In this document: one piece after another, positions 27,015 to 39,400 of the stretch
Position numbering within the stretch: the first letter of the stretch is position 1
Layout of the letters: each line of letters opens with the position of its first letter
Assembly: GCA_036785705.1 (NCBI GenBank)
Contig: JAWUZG010000056.1
Coordinates: forward strand, 8,557,001-8,621,000
Length of the DNA: 64,000 nucleotides
Reading direction: 5' to 3'
DNA from: Acanthornis magna
Taxonomy: Eukaryota; Chordata; Aves; Passeriformes; Acanthizidae
Program-made: the position numbers and the translations under genes
Notes under the pieces: model-generated
What the model was told of the DNA's origin: nothing
What the model saw: only the letters and a program-made list of their open reading frames with translations
Databases searched by the model: none

Positions 27015-27880
27015 TGCTTTTCCTGGAGTTCTCATGGGAGCCGAACAAAGCCGCAGCCTCCCACGGCCGTGGTTTCCGGGCGGTGCCGCCTCACGGAGGG
27101 GGCAGCGCTGGGCACAGCGCACAGGGCGGGAAACACCTGGCACGGACCCAGCCTTGGAACGGCGGGATTGTCCCGCCCAACCAGGTAGCTGGGTGTGGTT
27201 TCTGGACAGGTTGTTGTGACACAGAACACGGAACAGCCCGTTCAGGGCGTGAGACCCCAAAAAACCCCACAACCGCCACACGCAGAGGCAGCCCAGCGGG
27301 AGCCGCTGCCGGCCTCGGGCTGCTTCCGTTCCCCGCCTCCCCGCGGCGGCCGAGCCCGGCACTTTCGTTCCGGGGGCTGCGAGGGCCGCGCGGAGCAGCG
27401 CCGGGCGGCGGGTGAGGAGCGGGCGGTGCGGGGGCTGGAGCCGCCTGAGGAGCGGGCGAGGAGCTCCCGCCCCAGCGCGGCGGTGCGGCACGAGAGAGGA
27501 GGAGCGCGGCTCGGGAGCGCTGCGGGGCCGCGCTCTGCGCCGAGCGGGCTCGGGCGGCCCGCGGTAGGAAGGGGCTTTGCGCCCACGGGGGCCTGGGTGC
27601 CGCTGGGGCGGCGGAACCGGGGCCGTACAGACGCCCGAGCGGCAGAACCGCACTGTGATTCCGGTGGCAGATGCGGCGGCGGAGGGCTGTGCCCGCCCAG
27701 CGCCCTGCGTTATCTGCGCCCGCAGGAACTGCGAGCGCTGCGCTCCGGACCCGGCCCTGCTCTCACCTCGCTCGGTGACACCAGCGAGAAGCGGCAGGGA
27801 GAGAGCTTATGGCCCCCCATGGGCTTTACACAAACCCCGAGATGTCCTGGCCGATGTTCTGAGGTGACCTAGAATTGGAT
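27015..27880. promoter_or_regulatory. CpG island, likely bidirectional DTWD1/FAM227B promoter
   Basis: This is the only strongly GC-rich, CpG-dense stretch in the window, with many GC-box-like cores (gggcgg and its complement) and no TATA element I could place. It lies upstream of DTWD1 (+) and of the candidate FAM227B start (-), matching the head-to-head arrangement in mammals. DTWD1's start codon is in an exon with its own acceptor at 29608, so an untranslated first exon must lie here. Candidate donors on the plus strand are cgg|gtgagg near 27412 and gcg|gtagga near 27562. The long open frames across the island are products of GC richness, not genes. Confidence 0.8.
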
Positions 27881-29608
27881 CTGGAGTGTGGAGGGTACTC
27901 TCCCCCGGCAGTGATTTATCAGGGGTTTGGAGATAAGGAGCAGACGGAGTTGTTATTTAGTCTTAAAAGTCTGTCTGAAAAGAGATTTGGGTCTTACAAG
28001 TTGCATGAACTCTAGTCTGTTATTTTCTGAAGCGTGCTGTGTGTATAGTGCTGCAGCCTGGACACAGCTATTGTTTTGAGCCACAGCATATCCCTTGTCA
28101 GTATCAATAACAAAAGTGCTTCAGGGTGTCACCCGTGAGCGCCGCAGAGTGTAAGACATTACACTGAAAAGAATCAGTTTGCAGGCTGGGAATGCATGTC
28201 CAATTCCAGGGCCTCTCGCCCTCTCCTTCTCGAGGAAACTTGATAATAGTACAGATTACTCTGAGATGTAAAGTATATTTACTTTATCTCAGAGAAACGT
28301 GACAGCAAATTGCACTAGAAAATTTGTATGCGTATTAGATTTTGTGTTTATTTGAGCGGACATCCCTGCCCTTTCAAGTTAGACCTTGGCAGAGGGGGAG
28401 GGGAAGGTATCATAACATGCACGAGTATTTAATTTCATCAGAAAATAACAATTTTTTCTGGGATTAATTTTAATTTTTTATTGGAAAGTTAGCTGAGTTT
28501 TTTTGCTTTGTTACTTTCCAATTATATTACACTTGATTTTATTTAAACACTTTATTTTGGATTACATTTCAGGACTTATTGTTTGTTTTTTGTTAAACAT
28601 GACTTCGCTACATCACTTCATAAGTGTGATCCTTGACATGAAAAAGTAAACCTAAATTAGCTGAAAGTAAATACTGTGAATTACTTTTTTCATTTCAAGG
28701 GATGCAGCACAAAGTGCAAAAGGCAGTTTATAACTACTGCAGGCTGGGCAGGCTCCTTACTGGGGGCTGCTTTGAGGATGAGAGAGGACCCCAGGTGATC
28801 TGTCAGAAGGGATTGTGACAGCACAACAGCACGAACTCTGTCCACACTGGGGTGGGAACACGGTTGTGTTTCTGATGCCTTGCACATGGTACATGGTGAA
28901 AATTCTTTGCCAGCTGTAGAGGGTGAGACAACAGCTGTCCTGAAGAAAGTCTCAAAAAAATCCATCCTTGGTACTAAATAAACACAAACTTGCAAAAGTC
29001 TAGACTGGGTCAGCACTTACTATCTGGTACATGGAGCAGCAAAGCCCTCTTCTAGCTGTTACTTTTCAACCTCAAGCTCTTCTCCTAGAAAATTTCTTCT
29101 ATTTCACAAAGTTCTATACAAGAAGGAATTTATTCAGGTTATTTGGTTGGCCCACACACAATAAATTTCAGGATGGACATCTGAATTTGTACAATCAACT
29201 TTTCGTCTTATGAATTTTTATCCTGTAGACATGTAATTCCTTGTCAGTAGTCATGCTGAAGACTCATGAGATTGCTCATCCAGGTAGACACTGCTTACCA
29301 GTGTTTTCATAAACTTTTAGGCACAGATCTTAACAACAGAGAAATAATAGAATAATGCAGGACTTAAGTGAGTGGGATAATGAATATGCATCTGTATGCA
29401 TTAAGGATGCAGATATTAGGTTCTTTCCAGCTGTTTATTTCATGCTCTCCTGAAAACTCTTGAATCAGATGATTTTATTATTCCTTCTGTTGTAAGAAAT
29501 ACCTTCTTCGATAAGGTTTTTTTGTTAAAGGGGATAATACAGAATAATTTCCAGTAGGTTAGTTCATAGTAATCGGATTTTTATTTAACAACATATTTTC
29601 TGTTTCAG
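27881..29608 (+). other. DTWD1: DTWD1 first intron (5' UTR intron)
   Basis: Non-coding sequence between the CpG island and the start-codon exon. It holds an imperfect hairpin at 28259-28294 and no supported exon. Confidence 0.6.
28259..28294. repeat. Imperfect inverted repeat (hairpin)
   Basis: The arms ctctgagatgtaaagta and tactttatctcagag are complementary except for a small bulge, around a loop of about 4 bases. The stem is about 15 bp. No known small RNA was recognised. Confidence 0.7.
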
Positions 29609-29890
29609 CTAACCATGTCTTTAAATTCATCTACACTTTTAAATGAAGAAAACACTCAAGGACCAAAAAGAAATAATGAGTGTTTGGAAAGCCTAGAACT
29701 GCAGACTCCATCATCATTTCAAGATAACCCACTTCAACGATTACAGTTGGCATCCCAGGAAGTCCTGGAAAAGGCAAAAAAGAGTGGGAGATCAAAATGC
29801 CCCCGATGCAATAGCTCAAGAATGTTTTATTGTTATACATGCTTTGTTCCTGTTGAAACTGTCCCTACCAAAGAAATTCCAACTGTGAAG
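29609..29890 (+). CDS. DTWD1: DTWD1, start-codon exon
   Basis: DTWD1 is a DTW-domain tRNA-uridine aminocarboxypropyltransferase; the human enzyme makes acp3U in tRNA using S-adenosylmethionine. The exon follows ctgtttcag and translation starts at 29615 in the context aaccATGtc. It encodes residues 1-92, beginning MSLNSSTLL, and ends VPTKEIPTVK before gtgaat. The N-terminal 50 residues are polar and variable. Residues 62-76 hold two CxxC pairs (C62, C65, C73, C76) with FYCYTC between them, a probable zinc site conserved in the family. The start agrees with the human protein. A read-through past the donor soon ends and is not meaningful. Confidence 0.96.
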
Positions 29891-30918
29891 GTGAATATTT
29901 CTATTGGATTTTTTATAATATTCTTGTGGGTTTTAGTTACTGTGGACAGAGAAAAGTCTGTCTGCCACCATTTCTTTTCTGTTTCATTCTTTATGGACGT
30001 TCATCTTGAACACAGCTATAAGTATGATTAAACTACAGTTAGATAAAATTACTGTTCTTACGTGAGGAATTACATGTACAAACACTGAAAACATAAACAT
30101 TTATGTATCTTCTAGATGAGAGTATAGGCTGAAGTCACTCAGCTTCTCATGCAACTGTGTTTTCACTTAGTTGAAAATTTCTTTATGGTGCTCTTGCGCA
30201 TTCTTCAGTTTCTAATAACTCTGGCCAGAGCACATTATACTGTGAACAAAAAATTGTCCATAACTGAGGGTGAATTTTGCACAAAATGCGAGGTAAAAGA
30301 CACTCCTAAATGTCATGGCTCCATAATTTAGATAGCCCACTCTTAAAATATAAATAAACAGTGTAATGCCTTTCAGCTAAAATACTTGGCGAAACTATCA
30401 GAGAGGACTGAGACATTTTGCAAAATCAGTTAAGATCTAAGGTGCATTTTGAAGACACTGGAGTTTGAAAGCATCATAAAAATACTTTAGAAGTACTTTG
30501 GAAATTTGACCTAGTAAATTTAGGTGTATTTTCATTGAAATAGCCATTTTCACAATTGGGTGAATACCTAATAGAGATAAGTATTCGTATTTAGAGCAAT
30601 TATATTGCTCAAATTAAGACCACATCTTACTTACCTTATTGATTCTATTTCTAGAGATTTTACCACACTACTGCAGGCAACATTCCAAAGTGCATACATT
30701 GCTTACTTAGGAATTTCCATAAATAGAATGAAAAAGGTGCTTCTTCTAACTTGTCTCTATTTTAGTTCTAAACCTATCAAACTAAAAATATTACCAAAAA
30801 ATATCAGATATGTTTTAATTACACACCCATAGGAATTTCTGCTGAATTTTGAGTAAGTTTTTGTATGAATGTTCATATACATGATGATAAATACTGCTTT
30901 TTTCTTTTTTTACTCTAG

Positions 30919-31062
30919 TTACCTTTGAAGATTGACATTATTAAACACCCAAATGAAACTGATGGCAAAAGCACTGCTGTGCACGCTAAGCTCCTGGCAC
31001 CTGATGATGTTACAATTTATAAATACCCTTGCATTCCAGAATATGAAGAAAACCGACACGAA
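30919..31062 (+). CDS. DTWD1: DTWD1, second coding exon
   Basis: A 144-bp exon between ttactctag and gtaaga, phase 0 at both ends, encodes residues 93-140. It contains [20 protein letters not shown] and ends PEYEENRHE. The HPNE...S element belongs to the conserved N-terminal part of DTW domains. It is nearly identical to the human protein as I remember it, and no lesion is visible. Confidence 0.96.
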
Positions 31063-32300
31063 GTAAGAGATTCTCTAGAGATAACCAGGCTTTATCCTGG
31101 GGAGGTGCAGCTTCCTCCTGCAGTGGTTCTGCACTGCTGGAGGAAACCACTGTTCCATTAGTGCAGTCCATCCTGTGCTCTCAGAGCAAACAAATGGTGT
31201 TCTGGGCTGTAACGTTTTCTCCAAAGCTGAGAAAGACTGCAGTTTAACCACCTTGAATTTCCTATGTTCATCACCTCACATAACAGAGAATTGGATTCAC
31301 TGTGTACCTGAAGAAATATTTTGCCCATAAATGAAAGTATTTAACTTGCAGCAAGTTAAACAGCAGTTGAGTGTTGTGCTCATATTTAGCAGCTGCAGTA
31401 TTTAAACCTCAATCAAATTTTTAACATTCACTATTACAGAGGAAAACAACTGAAATGCAACTCTTGTTTATCATAGCACAGAGCCTGATAAAAGTGAGCT
31501 CTGAACTTATATGTTCATTTAAATTGTATGATTAGTGTCAAGTCTAGTATTTATACATTTGATGTCATAACTAACACTTTCATTGTGAACAAGAGGATAA
31601 TATAATCATTTCTAATAATTCTTCTAATCTCCTAGAAATATTTTCTTCAAGGAATGAGCCAGCAAAGAAAGCATATGTGCCAAAGAGGCAGGAAGCTGAA
31701 AAAAAAGCAGAAAGGGTAATGGGGAAGGCAGGCAGAAGTGGGAAGAGTTTGCATTGTTCAGGCTTTCCGAGTCACAGATTGTGTATGCTGCAGAAGGCTG
31801 CTGCAGAAGGCTACTGAAGAAGTACTAAATAAGGCCATCACTGGTTTTCATGAAAGATATTTGTGGGACCTGCAATAGACACAAGGGTGGAAAAGATCAT
31901 GTCTTCTGATTTAAAATGTGTGAATGACATTAGAAACTATTATTTTTGGCCCTCCTGCCCCATACACTGCAATGACAAGTGACATTTGAACTTCCTCAGG
32001 GCTGACGCCATTGTCTTGGCTGAAAATCTTTTTATAGAGAACTATTAGAGTTGGTAGTAGAGGTGTGGAAGTGACATTAATTAAAAATCTTTATTATATA
32101 TCTCAATTCATTATTTTAACATGGTTTTTTAACATGGATTTAACATTATATTAGACAATGAATATTTTTAAGGGGTTTTGTCTTGTCTTGACTTAGATAT
32201 TTATAGGCAGGGAGAGAAAAATTCTGTTCTTTAATATAACAATTCCTGTTGTTTTATTAGATTTTGTTGACACTCAGATCTCTTTGTTTTCTTCATTCAG
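31063..32300 (+). other. DTWD1: DTWD1 intron between coding exons 2 and 3
   Basis: Non-coding. I see nothing beyond ordinary AT-rich sequence and a short purine-rich patch near 31690. Confidence 0.7.
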
Positions 32301-32574
32301 ATAGCACTTATATTTCCTGGCCCCGATTCAGTTTCAGTAAAAGATATTGCTTTCCATCTCCAAAAGTACACTAAGAAAGGTGTCTGTGATAGTGATGATG
32401 ACTGTTCCAGAGAGCCACTTCTTAAACAAGCAAAAATAGAACCTAAAGAAGAAAAAAATCCTAATGAATGCATCTCAAGCAGCAGGAGTGAAGGCACTAG
32501 ACTGAAGAAAATAATATTTATTGACAGTACCTGGAATCAAACTAACAAGATAATCACTGATGAACGACTTCAAG
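32301..32574 (+). CDS. DTWD1: DTWD1, third coding exon with the DxTW signature
   Basis: A 274-bp exon between cttcattcag and gtaaaa encodes residues 141-231 plus the first base of codon 232. It starts IALIFPGPDS, passes through a variable acidic-to-basic linker (about residues 165-205), and ends with KKIIFIDSTWNQTNKIITDE. The family signature is D215-S-T217-W218. The phase joins correctly to the next exon (G codon split 1/2). Confidence 0.96.
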
Positions 32575-35500
32575 GTAAAAAAATACAAGTTGATATTGCG
32601 ATGTTATTGCTACAGAAATGATTAAGGGCCATATGTCTCTAACAGACCTGAGCATGATGTGAGCTTATATGTACCCCTATATCTGTATAATGTATATGAA
32701 GGATTCAACAGCCTGTTCCAGCGCTGTAGAATACTTCCTGAGCCAAAGACTCTATTACTTCTCATGCCGTGTAATTGGTTTTGCAAAAAGATAATACAAG
32801 TACTCAGAAAGCATTTATATATATTTGTCTCACTTCTCTATTGGAGCAAATTTCCTCATTCTCAGAGAATGGAAGCTGTCATGTTATACAGTAGAACAGT
32901 AGTTTGAATGACCTCCAAAGGAAGCCAGGAAGATTTCCCTGGCAGGTGACTTCTGCTTTTTCAGAGACCCACAGGACCGTTTGTGTACACTTTGGTGGCA
33001 GACAGGCCCCGAGAAGGTAAATGAGGGATTTAGGAGGTACAGCACAGGTTTGGCATGGCTTGGGTTGTCTTTCTCATGAAGTTGTTACATGGACGTTTCA
33101 ATGATCTCACCACTCCAGACAGAAAGGGAATGGCTGCTTGCCCTCCACACCCATCCAACTGTGAAAGCAGAAACTAGTAATTCTGCAAAAATTTTTTATC
33201 GTAGGTTCTTTACAAGCAGTTTACATTTAAGTATTCTAATTAAAACCACAAAAGACAAAACAGTTTAGCAATAGCATTCCATTTTCTTTGAGATGAATAG
33301 GAGTTTAAAAATACTTTCATTAGTGCAGAAAGTGCACTTAGCTGGGAGGCAGGTTGTCAAGTTCAGATGCTATACATACATATATATATATATATATACA
33401 CACACATACATATACATATATATACATACATGTACTACTACTGCTTTGCACTGGATCCTATAAGGAATTTCACAGATTTTCTTACATGGAAGATGAATGT
33501 TGCCTTGCTGTCTAGTCAGTTTATTAAAGAATCCCACATGTTAGTGTGATGTACTGGCTAATTAAAATCCTGTTATAAGTATTTCGTTTAACACAAAACA
33601 TACTCTATCACCTACATTGAAGTATTACTGTAAAGATTAGAGTAATTGCATGTTGCAAGTTACTGTAAAGCGTATGGAACTTACTTTAAGAGGATGAATT
33701 CAAGGAAAGTAACAGGCAGCCAAGGGAACTGGAGATTTCCATGGAAGCCTATGCATATATTAGTCAAAAAGTCTTAATTGGTGTTACTTTGGAGCTCTGA
33801 AATGGTTTCCGGTTACCCCATGACAATGCTGATCTGGTGAACTACTCCATCCTTTCTAGGACATCTTGGTTCCAGCTGTTTTCCATTCCTCTGTTTCCCT
33901 GAGCACCTTCCAGGATCGCTGTAAGATTTAATAGTGTCATGCAAGTCAGTTTCTAGTACAGGAAGAATTTTACCCATCCACACATTGGGTGTAAGGGTGT
34001 GCACAGCCCGTGCATGCATTGCTTTCCTTAATACCTGCCCTGAGCATAAATTGCTTTAATACCCCTTTTACAGATGGCAGTTTTGACTTCCAAGATGAAT
34101 GGGGCAGAGTTTCCTTAGACATAAACTGATGAAATTTTTACGTTGTACATACATGAAAAATAGAGAACTGTTTTCATTTTTCAGTTCAATTGCAAATGAA
34201 GTCATCATCCAACAAAATATTCGTCATATTCTAAAGTTCAAAAAGGAGTGTTCATAATTCCAAATAAAAAATAGTTTTCATACATATTAAGAAAGATGAA
34301 GTTACCAGAAATACTGGATGAAAACATTAATGAAGCCAAGAAAATGTAAAGAAAAGCCTTGTGTTTTATAAGCCTGTATTTATATAGACAGTAAATCTAG
34401 CGAATTGTACTGCAAGAGAAAATAAATGGGTACATAAATCTTAAAAAAAAAAGCCTAGAGAACTTGGACAAAAAATACTTTTATATCTTGGAAAAGTGTG
34501 TAATATATCTTTAGAAAACAAAAGTAATGAGTTAAAGAGAGGAAATATATGAGAGCTGGTAATGTCTTGGATTGATTACTTCATTAAAAGTGATCCCTAG
34601 ATCAGAAAGCAAACAGTTGAATCTAATGTTAATGATTACTTTCTCACATGAGTGATGGAGTTTATTGGCAATATCACCATGGTTGTTAAAGAAACAGATT
34701 GCTTTGGTATATTTTCCTGTAAGTTTGAACTGCTTTGTATTAGCTAAATATTTTATTAAGTTATACATTAGTATTGTAAGGTTTCACATGAACAGTGCAT
34801 ATTTGTAAGCATACATTGCCTTTGGCTGTATACAGGTACAGTACAGATTAAACATGCTCAGTAAACTCTTAACCGTTAACTCCCTCTGGTTTTATTTTTT
34901 ATTAAAAACTCCTAAAGTCTTTTGTTTGGAAGTAACTGATCCTGCATTCATGTTTAGCTCAGTAGTGTCCGTGGTCTTGCCTTTGGTGAACTTTTGTTTG
35001 TATTCAAACCACAGCCACATGGGAGTTTACATTGGAAGAGTCATCCCTGAGATTTACTTCACTGCTTTTAGGGTGGAAACACTGCTGGATTTGATGGAAG
35101 TTTTCACCATACATTACTAACTGCAAAGCAAACAACTAAATCCCTCTTGCCATTACACTGAAAAGAATTAAACACACTTTGTAGGTAAAAGGTATAGAAT
35201 TGCAAGTGCTGGGCTATAGCCCAGTTTGTACTTCTGTATTTGGACCTTACTGAAACTTCTCTGTCCATAACTTCCAAGCAATTCTTGGACCATATTGGGT
35301 GTTGTACTATTACCTGTACTAGACCATTCCATGAGATAGAGTATCAGATTATGACAGAAAAAGATAACTTTAAAATCTGCTTCTGATATTGTTGACAGAT
35401 GTATACCCTGTTCTTCATGATCTAACTGTCCATCCTGTTTACTAAGTGATGACACATTAAGGTGGTTCCAGTTTTGAATAGTTTGTGCATTTAGGGAACA

Positions 35501-36181
35501 TAAAAACCAAGATACATGTTTAAAATTCATCTGAGTAATAGAATAGTTACAGAGAGTAGAAGTAGATAAAATATTTTCTTGTGCCATACAGACACCAAAT
35601 TCTCTCTTTTATCTTAAGTGGGAATGCTTTTAGTTTCTAATAAAGTTAATTACCAGATGCTGTCATACTCCTGAGTAATTTCAGTGAGATTTCAGTTACT
35701 TAACAAGCATAAATGGAAAGTTTCTGGCTCTTGGAAATAGTCCTCACTTCAGCAGCATTAACAATCTGAGGGATTCTGTTTTACACTTGAAAAGTATTAA
35801 CTTTGCAAAAGATGAAGTAATAATTTTATGAACATCGATGAGTCTTGGTAAGTGTGCATTTCACTCTTGCCATGTGAAGCAACCCTGCAGTTTACTGAGG
35901 GCTGTGTGGCTGTTTGAATAAAGGATAGCCTGTAATTAATTGTAAATACGTAACCTAGGACTTACAGGACTTCTTCATCAAATTCCATAGTGGCCCACAA
36001 AAGAGGATAAAATTATTGCCTCAGTTTTACACATGAAAAATGGAGGTACAGGAAGAGAAATTATTTAGAGCAGGCATTGAGCAGGCTAGCAGCAAATTCA
36101 GAAAACAAAACTAAAGTCTTGTTTGACATTCTGGCCACCAATCCACATTGTCTAATTTATGTCATCTTTTTTTCTTGACAG
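32575..36181 (+). other. DTWD1: DTWD1 intron between coding exons 3 and 4
   Basis: The largest DTWD1 coding intron. It contains a TA/CA-rich microsatellite at 33371-33430. A 139-codon open frame on the minus strand (35168-35587) has no recognisable motif and was not called. Confidence 0.7.
33371..33430. repeat. TA/CATA-rich microsatellite
   Basis: Alternating TA and ACAT/ACAC units over about 60 bases in a DTWD1 intron. Confidence 0.9.
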
Positions 36182-36408
36182 GGTTACTGCAAATTGAGTT
36201 GAAGACAAGGAAGACTTGCTTTTGGCGTCATCAGAAGGGAAAACCAGATACATATCTTTCCACAATAGAAGCAATTTATTATTTCCTTGTGGACTATCAT
36301 CAGGAGATTTTGAAAGAGAGCTACAAAGGACAATATGATAATCTGCTTTTTTTCTTTTCATTTATGTACACATTGATTAAAAATGCCAAGTGTGCAGGAA
36401 AAGAGTAA
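36182..36408 (+). CDS. DTWD1: DTWD1, last coding exon
   Basis: After ttcttgacag, this exon completes the split glycine codon and encodes residues 232-306, then TAA at 36406-36408. It contains [20 protein letters not shown] and [14 protein letters not shown], the conserved C-terminal half of the DTW domain. The whole protein is 306 residues, close to the 304 I remember for human. All four coding exons are open and splice consistently, so the gene looks intact. Confidence 0.96.
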
Positions 36409-36480
36409 GGTGTCTGTCTATTGGTGCATGACACTACTTTTTTTTTTCTGTAATAATAAACTGCACAAACATAACTGGGG
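36409..36480 (+). terminator. DTWD1: DTWD1 3' UTR with a close poly(A) signal
   Basis: An AATAAA at 36455-36460 lies about 50 bases after the DTWD1 stop. It would give a very short 3' UTR; longer isoforms cannot be excluded. Confidence 0.5.
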
Positions 36481-39400
36481 ATTTTTTTAGAAATAGATTG
36501 TATCCTAAGTAATGGCAACAGTGTTTGTCCAAAAGTGAGCTGCAGACCTCATCCCGCACACTTGAGGTTGTAGAACTACTCAGAGGAGCAGTCTGATTAG
36601 AGTTACTTATTTGAAAACAGTTACATTTTGCTAAGTATTGCTGTACTTCAACCTTCACTCTTACGAGCACATTTCCTGAGATGGGAGTGGAGGACTTGAC
36701 CCCTCTTGCCATAAAGAGTGATCTCTGAACTGTAAGAAGGATTTAGCATGCTAACTTTTTATTGTTACTAATACTTACATCGGATGTTTTCTTTGTGGTT
36801 TCACCTTCATGGCGTCAAAAGCTTACTGAAATGAGCAGATGGCATTTAGTTGGGGCGGGGGGAGTGGCAGCAATACAAAATGAAAGAGCACATTAGTTGA
36901 ATATTATTTACTTTCAAATTAATTCTGGAAAATACTTCTAGTAATAAAAAAGTGGTCTCTTAAAACACTGTTATACAATGTATGATTTCTGTAGTACCAT
37001 TCACGTAGTGTTAAATTCATATTATTCTCAACTTCTTGGGTAGTTTTAGACTTCTTCAAACAAATTTAGTAAAGTGTTTATTACTATTATATAATATCAT
37101 TATTTGGAGGAGCACTCACCTAATGAATGTCAGTATGGCATATTGTAGGCACTGAAAAACAAAAGGATGGTGGTTCTGACTACAACATTTCTGACAAGGC
37201 TTCCTTAAATTAGGCAGTGTCAATCTGCTCTGCTTTTTCTTTTGCAGTAATAGAACAAATTGGAACAGCATAGGTAAGACTTTGTCTGTGCTGATGAGAG
37301 TTTTACTGGTAGGTGTAGCACTGCTGTCAGAGTCATCACATGTGTGAATGTAGTTTTGCTAAGCTATACCAGCACAGCCAGTGCTGGCAGAGGTAATAGA
37401 CCTGAGCTACACTTTACAAGCAGAGTTATATAAATATATTTTTATCATACTATGATAAAAAAATCACATTGAGAAAAATTATATTCTTAAGGTAGAAAAA
37501 ATATTTCATTAGAGGTACAATATAAAATGGATACATATTTCTGAAATTCTCAGAAATGTTTTATTTAAGAAAAAATATGTTTTGTCAAAGTGACAGACTG
37601 AAAAATTAAAATAGATTTTTTTTTTTTTTTAAAAATCCAAGTTTTTGTTATCACTTGTAGCATACTCTTTCAGAGAGCACTCTCACACCTTGGTGAATAT
37701 GGAAATAGTGTCTTGGAAAATACTTCAAGAAAATCTAGCTTACACAGCAATCCATACAGGCTCAAACAACTGGTTTGTACTTGTTTTTTAATGCTTCAAG
37801 ATATTGAAATCCTAATGTTTCTTCAAACATAAGATACAAATACACTCTCTTAGGTCATACTTCATGTTTGTTTGCTTTTCTGCACAAGTAAGTGCATATA
37901 AAAGTGCTTTTCGGTGGACAACAAAAACTTATCTCCCTATTTGCACAACAAAATGCTGGTTTTGTTACGAGTGCACATGAAATGTGTGCATGACCTATAA
38001 CAGCACCACAGGAAACACAGGCTTGAAGTCAGAATGAGGGAGATAATTTTTCTATATACCTATATATTGAGTTCATGTGCCAGGCAATGAGAAAAATCAG
38101 CACTTATGTCTCAGAGCTATTGAAACAACACTGCCTGCCTACTCATTTGGTTCTAATTGTTATTGAGAGGTTATTTTGGCTTTTTAAAATGATTAATGTT
38201 ATTTCCTTTGGTATGAATTTTGATAGTCTTTTGACATTTCCATCTGTTCTTGTATTTCTTAAACAAAGATTGTTGTAATTTTTTTTTAAAAATCACACAA
38301 GTATAATAGCTCGAGAAGGAAACTTTCACCCACTTTAAACAAACAAAAATAAAATGAACCCACTGACCTAATGTTTTACAAGAACCAGAGAGAAAAATCT
38401 GGGGGGAGAGGGGGATTACTTCCAAGACACATTTCCCTGAAAACATGTTTTTTATTTAAGAAGCAGAGGTCAGATAAAAGCTTGTATAAGCTGTTCTTTG
38501 TTACTTTTGGAAAATAGTTTCATAAGGTGAAAAATTGTTTCCAAATTTAAGTTTTGTATACCTCGCTTTATTTGAACAATGGGAATTAAGAATCTATTCC
38601 AAAAGAAAATTAGTTTTAACTCTCAGATGAAATATATGTACAGAAAGAATTTTAAATCTGGCACACTGTGTCCAGGAATTGGGTTCAGATTCTTTTTCTT
38701 CCAGTGAAACCTCAGTGTAATGCAAGAGTCGTTTGTTATACCAAGGGACAGAGGCACACCTAATATCAGTAATTTGTCATGGTCTGTTGGTATTCCTCTG
38801 ATAACCTTTTATGGGGGCAGGAAGGAGGTTGTTGTCACTTCTGCTGCAAATCTCTCCTGTCTGAGCAGCAGATGTAGTTCCCCCTTCTCTCATATATAAA
38901 AAAGTATTTAAATCCTCTCTTTAATTTTGACGTTGGTATAAGAAGCCAAACCAAGACATCCATCTCACACTGAAAGCATCTCAGTACCACTCATACATTT
39001 TCCCAGCTTTGAGACGAAAGAAAAATTTTGTTGCACTAAATGAAAGCGATCAAGTGGTTAATCCTTTCAAGTGCAATTAGCAGCACTGACCTCCGTGTTC
39101 CTTAAAATGAGGGTCATGGGGAGGTAAAGGCCAGTTCTGGGCCTTTTCTTTCATATCAGAATACCCCTTCACTATCTCTTCCCTTTCCAAAAACATCAGA
39201 GACCAAGAGGGAAAAACAGGCTTCTGCTTCCATTAGCAGTAACTTAAACAGCCATAAGTTAAAGGGGGAGGAAAAGGAAGAGCATCTCTATCTCCTCTCA
39301 CAACAGAAGACATCTGGCCTCCTGTGGGGAGGCCCCAGATAACAAAGAACCTGTCAGTGCAAACCTCCGCGATGTGTTCAGAGAACCATTTTACCTGCAG

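Noticed and set aside
27034..27872. Several long overlapping open frames on both strands in the GC-rich stretch
   Set aside because: They arise because GC-rich DNA has few stop codons. Their peptides are Arg/Pro/Gly/Ala-rich without domains, and the stretch behaves as a CpG-island promoter.
29631..29840. Minus-strand open frame over the first DTWD1 coding exon
   Set aside because: A shadow of the DTWD1 coding frame on the opposite strand.
35168..35587. 139-codon minus-strand open frame inside a DTWD1 intron
   Set aside because: No recognisable domain, no splice or promoter context, and it lies antisense within an intron of an intact gene.
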